Shown here: positions 43,465 to 52,090 of the stretch, piece after piece
Position numbering within the stretch: the first letter of the stretch is position 1
Layout of the letters: each line of letters opens with the position of its first letter
NCBI GenBank assembly: GCA_964344765.1
Contig: CAYFOM010000004.1
Coordinates: forward strand, 1-64,000
Direction: 5' to 3'
Length of the DNA: 64,000 nucleotides
DNA from: JACNIZ01 sp964344765
GTDB taxonomy: Bacteria; Planctomycetota; UBA1135
Position numbers and translations under genes: made by a program
Notes under the pieces: model-generated
The model's input: only the letters and a program-made list of their open reading frames with translations
What the model was told of the DNA's origin: nothing
Database searches by the model: none

Positions 43465-45105
43465 ATGGGCGAATGGAACGTGCTGTTCGACATCCTGATT
43501 CTGTTGCTGACGGCAATGGTGTTGGGGGTGATTTGCGAGCGTTTAAAGCAGAGTTCCATTCTTGGCTACTTGGCGGCCGGCACCCTTTTGGGGCCCAATG
43601 CCTTTGAGGTCATCTCCAGTGATTCCGAGGTGGCGGCACTGGCCGAATTGGGCGTTGCCCTGTTGCTGTTCACCATCGGCTTGGAGTTTTCTTGGCGCAG
43701 GTTGCGTAGCTTGGGTGGTGCAGCCCTGGGGGGTGGTGCGGCTCAAATTGCCGTGACCATTGCCATCGGCACGCTGGTCGCGATGATCTTTGGCCAGCAT
43801 TGGCGCACGGCGACGACTTTGGGGGCCATCGTTGCTTTAAGTAGCACCGCTTGCGTGTTGCGCGTGCTCATCGCCCGCGCCGAAATCGAAAGCGTTTACG
43901 GACGCCATGCATTGGGCATCTTGCTGATGCAAGACATCGCGTTGGTGCCGTTGGTGCTGCTGGTCACCGTTTTGGGCGGTGGCGGCTCCTTGGCGGAAGC
44001 CGGGGTTGACATCTTCCGCACCTTGGGATGGGCTTTGGTGCTGGTGGTGGTGCTTTACGGCTTGTTCAATTGGGTGGTGCCGCGGCTGTTGCATTTGCGC
44101 TCTTTGCAACGCAATCGCGAATTGCCGATTTTGCTCGCCATCGTGACGGGATTAGGGTCGGCGTGGGGCGCACACCAACTGGGCTTATCGCCTGCATTGG
44201 GTGCATTTGCCGCCGGCATGTTGTTTGCCGAATCGCCGTTTGCCACCCAAATTCGCGCCGACGTCTCCTCGCTGCGCACCGTGTTGGTGACGTTATTTTT
44301 CAGTTCCATCGGCATGCTCGGCGACCCAGTTTGGTTCGTGCAAAACCTACCGCTGGTCTTAGCAGTGGTGTTGGCCATCGTCGTCGGCAAAGCCATCATC
44401 ATTTGGGTGATTTTGCGTGGCTTTAAGTTGTCCAACACCAATGCGCTGGCAACCGGTATTTGCTTGGGCCAAGTAGGGGAGTTTTCTTTCGTATTGGCCG
44501 AAGTTGGACGCGGCACGGTCATTGGCGAAACCTTGTTTGCTTTGGTGATCTCGGCAACGATTACCACCTTGTTCTTGTCGCCGTATTTGGTCGCATTGGC
44601 GCCGCAAATTTCGAACCGAGTCATTCGCGCTTGGGCGAAGATTCGCAAGCAACCGCCCCCCACCGCCGCATCATCCAAAGCAGGCGATGTGGAGGGCGAG
44701 CATTACATCATCATTGGTTATGGACCGGCGGGGGAGGCCGTCGCCGGTACGGTGGAGCACTTAGGCAAACGCGTTACCGTAGTCGACCTCAATCCCAATT
44801 TGATTGAGCAAGTTTCGCGGTTGGGTTTAAACGCTCACATTGGCGACGCCACTCACGCGGATGTACTCGAACACGCAGGCGTCGAAACCGCGTCGGCAAT
44901 TGTAGTCACCATTCCCGACGCCACCGCCGCGCGCGGCATTGTGGAACTGATTCGCTCCATCGCGCCGGATGTGCACATCATTGCGCGTTCGCGCTATCAC
45001 CGTTATTTCAACGACATTAAGGATGGCGGTGCGGATGAGGTGGTGGATGAAGAGAAAATCGTCGGAGTGCGCCTAGCAGCAAACTTGCGACGACGGTTAG
45101 ACTAG
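43465..45105 (+). CDS. CPA2-family cation/proton antiporter with RCK (TrkA-N) domain
   Basis: A 546-residue KefB/YbaL-type transporter: about 12 transmembrane helices up to residue 390 (beginning FDILILLLTAMVLGVICERL, with GPNAFEVI and FTIGLEFSWRRL typical of CPA2), then a cytoplasmic Rossmann RCK-N domain (YIIIGYGPAGEAVAGTVEHL, about 413; acidic VVDLNP). It likely exchanges K or Na for protons, gated by nucleotide binding. There is no C-terminal TrkA-C module. The ATG follows a TAGGGC hexamer directly, with no Shine-Dalgarno. Confidence 0.9.
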   Translation: MGEWNVLFDILILLLTAMVLGVICERLKQSSILGYLAAGTLLGPNAFEVISSDSEVAALAELGVALLLFTIGLEFSWRRLRSLGGAALGGGAAQIAVTIAIGTLVAMIFGQHWRTATTLGAIVALSSTACVLRVLIARAEIESVYGRHALGILLMQDIALVPLVLLVTVLGGGGSLAEAGVDIFRTLGWALVLVVVLYGLFNWVVPRLLHLRSLQRNRELPILLAIVTGLGSAWGAHQLGLSPALGAFAAGMLFAESPFATQIRADVSSLRTVLVTLFFSSIGMLGDPVWFVQNLPLVLAVVLAIVVGKAIIIWVILRGFKLSNTNALATGICLGQVGEFSFVLAEVGRGTVIGETLFALVISATITTLFLSPYLVALAPQISNRVIRAWAKIRKQPPPTAASSKAGDVEGEHYIIIGYGPAGEAVAGTVEHLGKRVTVVDLNPNLIEQVSRLGLNAHIGDATHADVLEHAGVETASAIVVTIPDATAARGIVELIRSIAPDVHIIARSRYHRYFNDIKDGGADEVVDEEKIVGVRLAANLRRRLD

Positions 45106-45115
45106 AGGGCATCTT

Positions 45116-45955
45116 ATGTCCAATTCCCAGCCTTCTGTTTCTGCCAACAAGCTGGTTCTCATTTATGCATTTGCCGCCTGCTTGGGCTCCGCCAGTCTTT
45201 GGTCACACTGGGAGACTATTGAATCTCACTTTGCCGCCGGCCTTACCCAGGGCATCCTATGTCTGCCTAGCTTTTGGCTCGCCGGACAAACCGCTCGGCT
45301 GCTTGCACCGATCCATCGATTGCCATACGCATGGCCGCTTGTAGCAGGCTTCCTCGGCCTTTGGTTTTCTTCCTTATTGATGGAAACAATGGAGTTCTTC
45401 CTGTTTGGGAGGTTTCAGCTAGAAGGCATTTCGGCAAGGGCGATGAGCACCGAGTATTTGCAACCCGCAGTCGTTGGAGCACTGATTGCAAACCTAGTCA
45501 TTCTTCTTACTCCGGTCCATGTCGCGCGCTTCCCTGAAACACAATGGATGCGTACATGCATGGCAACGTTTCTCTATGCGTTCTGGCTCAGTATGCTCAC
45601 CCTGATGATCGCGCCCTTGCGCGCATTTCAGCTTGAAGCTTGGATCGTTTCTTTATTCGGTTGGTTATTCGTCTGCTTCCTCGTGGGTGTCATCCCGTTA
45701 AGCCGAATTTGGTACGACTTAGATTTCCGTCCCAAGCTCCGAATTGCGGCAATCCTCGGAATGCTATTCCTACCAGTCCTTGCGAATGAGTCCTTCTTCC
45801 GGCCAGAGGAATTGCGCTTCATTGCGCGTGTAGAAAGCGGCGATGTAGAGATGACCGAATGGGGTTTCAGGGATGCATGGGAATCCCGCCGACCACCCTT
45901 TGACGACCTCTCCCTGGTATGGGAAGAGGGCTGCGGTTACGGCGTCATCGACTAA
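45116..45955 (+). CDS. Polytopic membrane protein, unknown
   Basis: A 279-residue protein with about seven hydrophobic segments (for example VLIYAFAACLGSASLW, WPLVAGFLGLWFSSLLMETM, AWIVSLFGWLFVCFLVGVIP) and a short soluble acidic/aromatic tail. I do not recognise a family. It starts 10 bp after the antiporter gene and is probably in the same transcript. The end of the gene contains one copy of a 17-bp repeat that recurs at 47848. Confidence 0.7.
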   Translation: MSNSQPSVSANKLVLIYAFAACLGSASLWSHWETIESHFAAGLTQGILCLPSFWLAGQTARLLAPIHRLPYAWPLVAGFLGLWFSSLLMETMEFFLFGRFQLEGISARAMSTEYLQPAVVGALIANLVILLTPVHVARFPETQWMRTCMATFLYAFWLSMLTLMIAPLRAFQLEAWIVSLFGWLFVCFLVGVIPLSRIWYDLDFRPKLRIAAILGMLFLPVLANESFFRPEELRFIARVESGDVEMTEWGFRDAWESRRPPFDDLSLVWEEGCGYGVID

Positions 45956-45965
45956 GTCGAAGACG
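45949..45965. repeat. 17-bp direct repeat, left copy
   Basis: CGACTAAGTCGAAGACG occurs here, overlapping the stop codon of the membrane protein, and identically at 47848-47864, overlapping the stop codon of the diguanylate cyclase gene. The following ten bases are also 7/10 identical. The two copies bracket the FG-GAP gene. Confidence 0.6.
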
Positions 45966-45997
45966 CCAAGCTTGAGGCTGCTGTGCTGTAAATCCGA

Positions 45998-47725
45998 TCA
46001 GTTCAGGATGGTTAAGCCAACCGCCGTGGAAGCCATTTGCACTGCCTGCGGTGGCATGAACGAAACCGCCGAAAAGAAAAATGTCGTGCCGATGTACGCC
46101 GTTGCCGCACCGGGTGCCATATTCAGAATCGTCGTTCCGTCGCCATTTGCATCGAGGGTGCCGTAAGCGCCCGAGAAAACCGGAGGCGCGTTGCCGGTCG
46201 CCATTAACGTGGTGAGCCAGTCGTAGGTCACTGGGATATCGATTCCATTGACGGTGAATGGACCCCAACCACTTGCAGAACCCAGCAACGCGTAGGACAG
46301 CCCAGCTTCCGATGTGGGCATGTCGATTTGGAAGGTAACGGTGCCGCCCGCGCTTGCGCTGAGGGAAGGTGCGCTTGATGACATGCCGGGGAAGTAAGTC
46401 AAAATCTGAACAATCCCGTTATTGATGAGCCCACCAGTTCCACGGTAGGGCGATCCTATGCAGAAGTCCGGCCTGCCATCAGCGTTGACGTCACCTGCGG
46501 CGGCGCCGTAGCCCATTTTGTCGTAGACCTCTGTGCCATAAATTTTGTGCATGGTCGTGCCTGAACCACCAGCTAAAAGGTACAGAGTGCCGGATCCGAA
46601 GATGTTGGGATCGTCTTCACCTAGGGCGCTGATGATCATGTCGTCGATGGTGTCGCCGTTTAGGTCGCCGGCGCAATCGACGGAAAAACCTAAAGCGGCG
46701 TAATCAACACTGCCGTCAATTTGCCAAAGCAGTACGCCGGTTGCTCCGGAATAAACGGATACGGAACCAGCTAGGACCGAGCCACCCGGCGATGCATAGG
46801 GTGCGCTGATCATGACATCGGAATAGGCGTCGCCATCGAAAGAACCGCCGCCGCCAACGGTGTAGCCCAAGGTGTCTCCGGCTGCTGAGCCATCGAATTG
46901 ATTCATCAATGCGCCAGTTGCGCCGGAGTAGAGAAATGCAGAACCGGCGTCGACTTGAGCGAAGGGATCTGCATAGGGTGCGCCGATGATCATGTCGGCA
47001 GAGCCGTCAAGGTTGCTGTCACCGGCAAAGGCTACAGACCAACCGAATCGAGCGGTGGCGCCGGGACCGTCAAACTGCCAAAGCAAAGCGCCGGTTGCGC
47101 CGGAGTAGGCATAAACCGAACCTGCATCAACTGCGCCGAGCGGGGCAGCGTTGGGTGCGCCGATCAGAAAATCCGGAGTTCCGTCGTTGTTGATGTCCCA
47201 ATTTCCAGCAACCGAAGAGCCGAAGCCATCGCCGGCAGCGGCGCCATCGAATTGATAAAGCAATGCGCCATTTGAGCCGGAATAGACGTAAACGGAGCCG
47301 GCATTAAATACACCGCTAGGGTCTGCGCCGCCGGATCCAATGATGAAATCAGCATAGCCGTCACCGTTGACGTCGCCGGCACCGTCTACCGATTCACCGA
47401 AGTCGTCGTAAGCCTTGCTGCCGTCGTATTGCCACATCAGAGTGCCATCGACACCGGAGTAAACGTAGGCCGAGCCTACATCCGAACTGCCACCGACTTG
47501 GGCGAAGCGAGCGCCGATGATGATGTCGTCAAAACCATCGTTGTTGACGTCTCCAGCACCTTTGCCGACGCTCAAGTAGTCGTAGGGATTGTGCCCGTGA
47601 ATTTCGTGAATGGTTTCGGTGGCGCCGCCGCTTTGGGCCAGTCCGGGCGAGGCCAGTATTCCGCCGAATAGGCCCGCTGCAAATAGAGAATGAAAGAGGG
47701 GTCGAAGTGGGAAGGATTGAATCAC
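45998..47725 (-). CDS. Secreted FG-GAP (integrin-alpha-like) beta-propeller protein
   Basis: The likely start is GTG 47725 (575 residues), giving a clean signal peptide (SFPLRPLFHSLFAAGLFGG); a TTG at 47770 gives 590. About seven FG-GAP repeats follow, such as GAGDVNGDGYADFIIGSGGA, with DxDxDG-like calcium loops, alternating with VYSG..G.LLWQ blades. The C-terminal 130 residues form a beta-domain (SASAGGTVTFQIDMP) shared with the broken relative at 13581-15254. It is exported, probably to the cell surface, and likely mediates adhesion or structural binding. It is bracketed by 17-bp direct repeats. Confidence 0.85.
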   Translation of the reverse strand: MIQSFPLRPLFHSLFAAGLFGGILASPGLAQSGGATETIHEIHGHNPYDYLSVGKGAGDVNNDGFDDIIIGARFAQVGGSSDVGSAYVYSGVDGTLMWQYDGSKAYDDFGESVDGAGDVNGDGYADFIIGSGGADPSGVFNAGSVYVYSGSNGALLYQFDGAAAGDGFGSSVAGNWDINNDGTPDFLIGAPNAAPLGAVDAGSVYAYSGATGALLWQFDGPGATARFGWSVAFAGDSNLDGSADMIIGAPYADPFAQVDAGSAFLYSGATGALMNQFDGSAAGDTLGYTVGGGGSFDGDAYSDVMISAPYASPGGSVLAGSVSVYSGATGVLLWQIDGSVDYAALGFSVDCAGDLNGDTIDDMIISALGEDDPNIFGSGTLYLLAGGSGTTMHKIYGTEVYDKMGYGAAAGDVNADGRPDFCIGSPYRGTGGLINNGIVQILTYFPGMSSSAPSLSASAGGTVTFQIDMPTSEAGLSYALLGSASGWGPFTVNGIDIPVTYDWLTTLMATGNAPPVFSGAYGTLDANGDGTTILNMAPGAATAYIGTTFFFSAVSFMPPQAVQMASTAVGLTILN

Positions 47726-47847
47726 GAGGAAAGCTATGTGGTGGGAAGAAGTGGATTGAGAACTTTCCAATCCTGCTTCAAAGCATTCCTCACGTCAAGG
47801 AAGTTGGAAACCGGCCTCGGTCGCGGGCGCAGCGAAGTCGCCGGCCA

Positions 47848-47864
47848 CGACTAAGTCGAAGACG
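47848..47864. repeat. 17-bp direct repeat, right copy
   Basis: Identical to 45949-45965 (CGACTAAGTCGAAGACG). It overlaps the last codon and stop of the diguanylate cyclase gene (stop complement at 47851-47853). Confidence 0.6.
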
Positions 47865-48822
47865 GCATGCTTGGGTCGTAGAAATACACCCGGTTCTTAC
47901 CCGCAGCTTTGGCAGCTTTCAACGCCTCGTTGGCCTGCAGGAATAACTGCGACGTATCCTTCAAACCGGTGCCGTCGAAGCTGGCGGTACCGATGGATAG
48001 ATGCACCTCGGTGCGGTACTTCTGGTCGCTGATCACCAGTCCCGCAGTGGTCGACAAAATACGATTGGCCACACCGACGCCTTCCTCTAGGTTGGTATCC
48101 GGCATCAAAACCGCATATTCATCGCCGCCAATTCGCGCCGGAATATCGATATTTCGCACCGAATGGCGAATCACCTCGGCGACGGTGCGCAAAACCGTGT
48201 CGCCGAATTCATAGCTGGAGGTGTCATTGATGCGCTTGAAGTCGTCAATATCCAGCAGCAACAAGGTCAGCGGATTGTGATGTCGCTGGCTACGCGAAAA
48301 CTCCTGCGTGAACCGATCACGGAAATGGCGGTCGTTCGAAAGCTCGGTCTTATGGTCGGTGATCAATTGCGCCTCTAAGCGCTTCGCCCGGCTTTGGCTG
48401 TATTTGATCAAGTCGTGATAACGCAATAGGTTACGAATGCGAGCTTCAATTTCCGCGGCTTCAAATGGAATCTTGACCCAATCCGCCAGCGCCATCTCGT
48501 GGTGCAGCAACTCGGTCAGTTGGCGCGCTTCTACATCTTCCCAGGGCAAAAGTAGCCAAGGAATTTCCCTGGCCGGGGAAAGCCGAGACAACAGCTGCTC
48601 CCACTCCATCGTCTCGGGGGATAACGTCAGCGGCGCCACTACAGCGGCCGCAAGGTCTTTGTCGTCAAGGATTTCCATGCTCTGCTCCAGGCAGGCACTG
48701 ATCTTGACCTGATATCCCCGCTGGCCAAAATGCTCCCCCAAACCATGCAGATCTTCTCCGCGATGGTTCAGTATTGCCAGCGTTTGCGCTCTACTGGCTG
48801 GGTGGGGTAGCCGGGGGTGCAT
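47851..48822 (-). CDS. Diguanylate cyclase with receiver-like N-terminus
   Basis: A 323-residue protein. Residues about 15-135 have the size and C-terminal KxPF pattern (DWVKIPFEAAEIEARIRNLL) of a response-regulator receiver, but the strand where the phosphorylated Asp should be reads AAVVAPLTL, so it cannot be phosphorylated in the usual way. Residues about 150-318 are a GGDEF domain: DHKTELSNDRHFRDRF, LLLLDIDDFKRIND, and ARIGGDEYAVLMPD (GGDEY, active form). RNID sits five residues before GGDEY, an intact I-site for product inhibition by c-di-GMP. It makes c-di-GMP in the cytoplasm. Confidence 0.92.
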   Translation of the reverse strand: MHPRLPHPASRAQTLAILNHRGEDLHGLGEHFGQRGYQVKISACLEQSMEILDDKDLAAAVVAPLTLSPETMEWEQLLSRLSPAREIPWLLLPWEDVEARQLTELLHHEMALADWVKIPFEAAEIEARIRNLLRYHDLIKYSQSRAKRLEAQLITDHKTELSNDRHFRDRFTQEFSRSQRHHNPLTLLLLDIDDFKRINDTSSYEFGDTVLRTVAEVIRHSVRNIDIPARIGGDEYAVLMPDTNLEEGVGVANRILSTTAGLVISDQKYRTEVHLSIGTASFDGTGLKDTSQLFLQANEALKAAKAAGKNRVYFYDPSMPSST

Positions 48823-48895
48823 AGCTCCAAGTGAAGGCTATCACGCTAGAATTCCGCAAATCCGAAAAATCAAGGCCGCAAAGAGGAGGCTTTGA

Positions 48896-48923
48896 TTGAC
48901 TAGGCCTGGGCTTGGTTTAGAAT
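48896..48923 (+). promoter_or_regulatory. Sigma70-type promoter of rpsB operon
   Basis: TTGACT (48896-48901), a 16-bp spacer, then TAGAAT (48918-48923). It is the best -35/-10 pair near the rpsB start at 48995 and would give a leader of about 65 nt. Confidence 0.6.
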
Positions 48924-48930
48924 GTCCGGC

Positions 48931-48956
48931 TCATTTTCCAGACTCGCTGGAAATGA
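48931..48956 (+). promoter_or_regulatory. rpsB leader hairpin
   Basis: TCATTTTCCAG, loop ACTCG, CTGGAAATGA: a 10-bp stem with one bulged T, at the very start of the predicted transcript. S2 operons are often autoregulated through the leader; that role here is inference. Confidence 0.4.
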
Positions 48957-48994
48957 TTCCGAAAACCCAAGCATAGACCCGACCCGGGTAACGC

Positions 48995-50014
48995 ATGTCT
49001 GATCTCTCAGTGAAGGCGTTAGTGGATGCCGGTGCACACATCGGTTGCCGAGTTGGTCGCTGGAACCCGAAGATGGATAAGTACATCCTCGAGTCCAGAA
49101 ACCGAATCCACATCATTGACCTCAAAGAAACCATTAAGGGCATCTTGAGGGCTAAACACTTCGTTCGCGAAATCGCGGCCGGTGGCAACGACATTCTGTT
49201 CGTTGGTACCAAGCAGCAGATTCGCGGCATCGTGTCCCAGTCACGAGATAAAACTGGAATGCCATACGTCAGTGACCGTTGGATCGGTGGCACGCTGACG
49301 AACTTCGACGTGATCGGTTCGCGAATCGCTCACTTGGAGGATATGGAGAAGCGCGAGGAAGAAGGTCGCACCTCGGTGATGACCAAAAAAGAACTCGCTC
49401 GCTTCAACCGCGAAAAGGCCAAGTTGTTCCGCAACTTGCACGGCATTCGTGACATGTTCCGTTTGCCAGGCGCCATGGTTGTCGTCGACACCAAGACTGA
49501 GCGCAAAGCCATTCGCGAAGCACACCGTATGGGCATCCCCGTCGTCGGCATCATTGATACCGACTGCGATCCGGATCACAGCGATGTACACATCCCGGCC
49601 AACGACGACGCGATTCGTTCCGTCTCGCTGATCTTGGAACACCTGTTCGAAGCTGCCGACGCCGGTAAGCAACTGCGCAAGGAGCGCGGTGTGCCGGAGC
49701 CGAAGCAGACTCGCGACCTGCCGACCGATGCACCGGTTCCGCGCCCGACCCGTGGTGGTCGTCGTGGTGGCCCGGGCGGACGTCGTGGTCCTGGCGGCCC
49801 CGGTGGCGGTGGCGGTCAAGGTGGACAAGGCGGCGGCCGTGGTCGCGGCAAGCAGCAAGGTGGCGGCGGCCAGCAAGGCGGCCCGCGCCAAGGCTTGCGC
49901 GTACCGATGCCTGGTGGTGTCAACCGTCCGGTTGAGATCCAACCTCACCCCGAAAACGAAGCACCCGCTTCTGATTCCTCTGCCAAGAAAGACGAGGCAG
50001 AAAAGTCGGAGTAA
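48995..50014 (+). CDS. rpsB: 30S ribosomal protein S2 with Gly/Arg-rich tail
   Basis: A 339-residue protein. Residues 1-230 are a normal S2 (LVDAGAHIGCRVGRWNPKMD, GGNDILFVGTKQQIRG, DRWIGGTLTNFDVI, PGAMVVVDTKTERKAIREA, GIIDTDCDPDHSDVHIPAND). About 100 extra residues follow: a stretch of RGG/GGQGG repeats (about 248-295) and an acidic Lys/Glu end. Typical S2 is about 240 residues, so the tail is an addition, perhaps RNA-binding. It is the first gene of rpsB-tsf-pyrH-frr. No Shine-Dalgarno is evident before the ATG. Confidence 0.96.
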   Translation: MSDLSVKALVDAGAHIGCRVGRWNPKMDKYILESRNRIHIIDLKETIKGILRAKHFVREIAAGGNDILFVGTKQQIRGIVSQSRDKTGMPYVSDRWIGGTLTNFDVIGSRIAHLEDMEKREEEGRTSVMTKKELARFNREKAKLFRNLHGIRDMFRLPGAMVVVDTKTERKAIREAHRMGIPVVGIIDTDCDPDHSDVHIPANDDAIRSVSLILEHLFEAADAGKQLRKERGVPEPKQTRDLPTDAPVPRPTRGGRRGGPGGRRGPGGPGGGGGQGGQGGGRGRGKQQGGGGQQGGPRQGLRVPMPGGVNRPVEIQPHPENEAPASDSSAKKDEAEKSE

Positions 50015-50039
50015 TCATCCTCCCAGCAATTACTGAACG

Positions 50040-50642
50040 ATGACCCAGATCACCGCGAAGGCTGTCTCTGCTCTGCGCACCAAAACCGGTGCCGGCATGA
50101 TGGACTGCAAAAAAGCCCTGGTTGAATCCGGTGGCGACGAGGAAAAGGCATACGAGTACCTTCGTAAGAAGGGCTTGAAGTCTGCGGAAAAGCGCGCCGA
50201 GCGCGATACCGCCGAAGGTCGTGTTTACTCTTACATTCACCACAACCAACGCGTCGGCGTCATGGTTGAGATCGCTTGCGAAACCGACTTCGTTGCCCGT
50301 GGTGACGAGTTTGAATCGCTGTGCAGCGACCTCTGCATGCACGTAGCCGCTACGGTTCCGTCGCCGTTGGCAGTGGATGCCGGTGGAGTTCCGTCGGAGT
50401 TGGTGGAAGAGGAGCGCCGAATTCTGCTTGAGTCGGAAGACATGCAGGGCAAGCCTGACGAAATCAAGGAGAAGATTGTTGGCGGTCGGATCGACAAGTT
50501 CATCAAGGAGCGCGCGCTGCTTGAGCAGGAATACGTCAAAGATCCGTCGATGACCGTTGAGGATCGCGTCACTGCCGCGATCGCCAAGATGGGTGAAAAC
50601 ATCAAGGTCAACCGCTTCGCCCGCTTCGAGCTGGGTGCATAG
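50040..50642 (+). CDS. tsf: Elongation factor Ts
   Basis: A 200-residue nucleotide exchange factor for EF-Tu. It has the N-terminal UBA-like part AVSALRTKTGAGMMDCKKAL (about 10-29), the core EIACETDFVARGDEFESL (about 78) with the TDFVAR contact, and a C-terminal EQEYVKDPSMTVEDRV. It is the short form of EF-Ts, lacking the second core subdomain seen in the 283-residue E. coli protein. It starts 26 bp after rpsB. Confidence 0.96.
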   Translation: MTQITAKAVSALRTKTGAGMMDCKKALVESGGDEEKAYEYLRKKGLKSAEKRAERDTAEGRVYSYIHHNQRVGVMVEIACETDFVARGDEFESLCSDLCMHVAATVPSPLAVDAGGVPSELVEEERRILLESEDMQGKPDEIKEKIVGGRIDKFIKERALLEQEYVKDPSMTVEDRVTAAIAKMGENIKVNRFARFELGA

Positions 50643-50652
50643 GTAAACGCGA

Positions 50653-51381
50653 GTGACAGAGTCCTCACCCTACCAAGCTTGTCGTCGTCTCCTGCTGAAG
50701 GTCAGCGGGGAAGGCTTTTCGAAGGAGGGTGAGACTGCTCTGGATACAGAGCGGGTTCGCATCCTTGCGAAGCAACTGCGCGAGCTGACCTCGGAAGGAA
50801 TTCAAGTTGCCACCGTCATTGGCGGTGGCAACATTTTGCGTGGTGCCCAATCCAAACAGTTGGGCATTGAGCGCGGCACCGCCGACTACATGGGAATGTT
50901 GGCGACGGTGATCAACGGCATGGCACTTTGCGATGCGTTGGAAGCCAACGGCGTACCGACTCGCGTGATGTCGGCCGTCGACGTCCATAAGGTTTGCGAG
51001 CCTTTCATTCGCCGGCGGGCCATTCGCCACCTAGAAAAGGGCCGCGTGGTCATTTTGGTCGGCGGCCTGGGCAGTCCGTATTTCACCACCGACACCGCTG
51101 CAGCTCAGCGCGGTGCCGAGTTGGAGTGCGATCTGCTGATGAAGGCAACCATGGTCGATGGCGTTTACGACAAAGACCCGAAGAAGCACGATGATGCCCA
51201 ATTCTTGCCGGATCTGAAGTTTGGCGAGGTGCTGGAGAAAGAGCTGCGCGTCATGGATCTGACCGCGTTTGCGTTGTGTCGTGAGAATGATTTGCCGATC
51301 GTGGTATTCAATATGGATGCCCCGGACGGTGTTGTACGGGCCGCTCGCGGCGATAAAGTAGGATCCAGGATTACTAGCTAA
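50653..51381 (+). CDS. pyrH: Uridylate kinase (UMP kinase)
   Basis: A 242-residue amino-acid-kinase-fold enzyme (GTG 50653) converting UMP to UDP. Key blocks are RRLLLKVSGEGFSKEG (about 11), TVIGGGNILRGAQ (about 54), DYMGMLATVINGMALCDALE (about 77), PYFTTDTAAAQRGAEL (about 139) and DGVYDKDPKK (about 168). It is the third gene of the translation operon, 11 bp after tsf and 3 bp before frr, a classic order. Confidence 0.96.
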   Translation: MTESSPYQACRRLLLKVSGEGFSKEGETALDTERVRILAKQLRELTSEGIQVATVIGGGNILRGAQSKQLGIERGTADYMGMLATVINGMALCDALEANGVPTRVMSAVDVHKVCEPFIRRRAIRHLEKGRVVILVGGLGSPYFTTDTAAAQRGAELECDLLMKATMVDGVYDKDPKKHDDAQFLPDLKFGEVLEKELRVMDLTAFALCRENDLPIVVFNMDAPDGVVRAARGDKVGSRITS

Positions 51382-51383
51382 CC

Positions 51384-51962
51384 ATGTCGTCCCCAATCGA
51401 ACCTTTTGTCGAATCTGCAATCGAGCGCATGGACAAGTCCGTCCAGCATTTCCTCGATGAAACTCGTGGCATCCGCACCGGTCGGGCAAGCGCAGGCTTG
51501 CTGGATAACGTCCGCGTCGACTACTACGGGCAGAAAACCCCGCTCAACCAGATTGCCAACGTCAGCGTTGCCGACGCTCGCTGCTTGTTGGTGAAGCCTT
51601 TTGACGCGGCTGCGTTGAAGGACATCGAAAAAGCCATTTTGGCTTCCGATCTGGGCTTGAACCCTGCCATCGAAGGCGGTTCTTTGCGCATCAACATTCC
51701 TGCTTTGTCGCAGGAGCAGCGCCAGAAGCTGGCCGGCCGCGTCAAGTCGTTGGGTGAGGACGCCCGCGTCTCGATGCGCAATGTTCGTCGCGATGTTTTG
51801 CGTGAACTGGAGACCGAAGCGAAGGACAAAAACCGCGATGTGGTGCTGTCCGAAGACGACGTCAAACAGGGCAAAGATCGCATTCAGGACGTGCTCAAAG
51901 AGCACGAATCGAAAATTGACGAACTTTGTAAAAACAAGTCCGAAGAGATAATGACTGTTTGA
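51384..51962 (+). CDS. frr: Ribosome recycling factor
   Basis: A 192-residue protein that, with EF-G, splits the post-termination ribosome. It has ERMDKSVQHFLDETRGIRTGRASAGLL near residues 12-38, followed by VDYYGQKTPLNQIANVSVAD and the C-terminal helix RDVVLSEDDVKQGKDRIQD. It has the usual length. It ends the operon, with a tRNA-Lys gene 48 bp on. Confidence 0.96.
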   Translation: MSSPIEPFVESAIERMDKSVQHFLDETRGIRTGRASAGLLDNVRVDYYGQKTPLNQIANVSVADARCLLVKPFDAAALKDIEKAILASDLGLNPAIEGGSLRINIPALSQEQRQKLAGRVKSLGEDARVSMRNVRRDVLRELETEAKDKNRDVVLSEDDVKQGKDRIQDVLKEHESKIDELCKNKSEEIMTV

Positions 51963-51979
51963 TCGGCAGACGTTACACT
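51951..51979 (+). promoter_or_regulatory. Candidate tRNA-Lys promoter
   Basis: ATGACT (51951-51956), a 17-bp spacer, TACACT (51974-51979), 31 bp before the tRNA. Each box matches consensus at 4 of 6 positions. The -35 lies inside the last codons of frr. Confidence 0.4.
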
Positions 51980-51990
51980 TTGCGGCTCGC

Positions 51991-52009
51991 AGGGCGGTCC
52001 ACCCGCCCT
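51991..52009 (+). other. GC-rich hairpin between frr and tRNA-Lys
   Basis: AGGGCGG (51991-51997), loop TCCAC, CCGCCCT (52003-52009), ending one base before the tRNA. There is no T-run, so it is not a standard terminator; it may guide 5' processing of the tRNA or end the operon transcript in a Rho-dependent way. Confidence 0.35.
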
Positions 52010-52010
52010 C

Positions 52011-52086
52011 GGGGGCATAACTCAGTTGGTAGAGTAGCTGGCTTTTAACCAGTTTGTCCCAGGTTCGAGTCCTGGTGCCCTCACCA
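52011..52086 (+). tRNA. tRNA-Lys (anticodon TTT)
   Basis: A full 76-nt cloverleaf: acceptor GGGGGCA pairing with TGCCCTC (one G-T), D-arm CTCAGTTGGTAGAG, anticodon stem CTGG/CCAG with loop CTTTTAA (anticodon TTT at 52044-52046), T-arm CAGGTTCGAGTCCTG, and an encoded CCA end. It decodes AAA/AAG. Confidence 0.95.
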
Positions 52087-52090
52087 TCTC

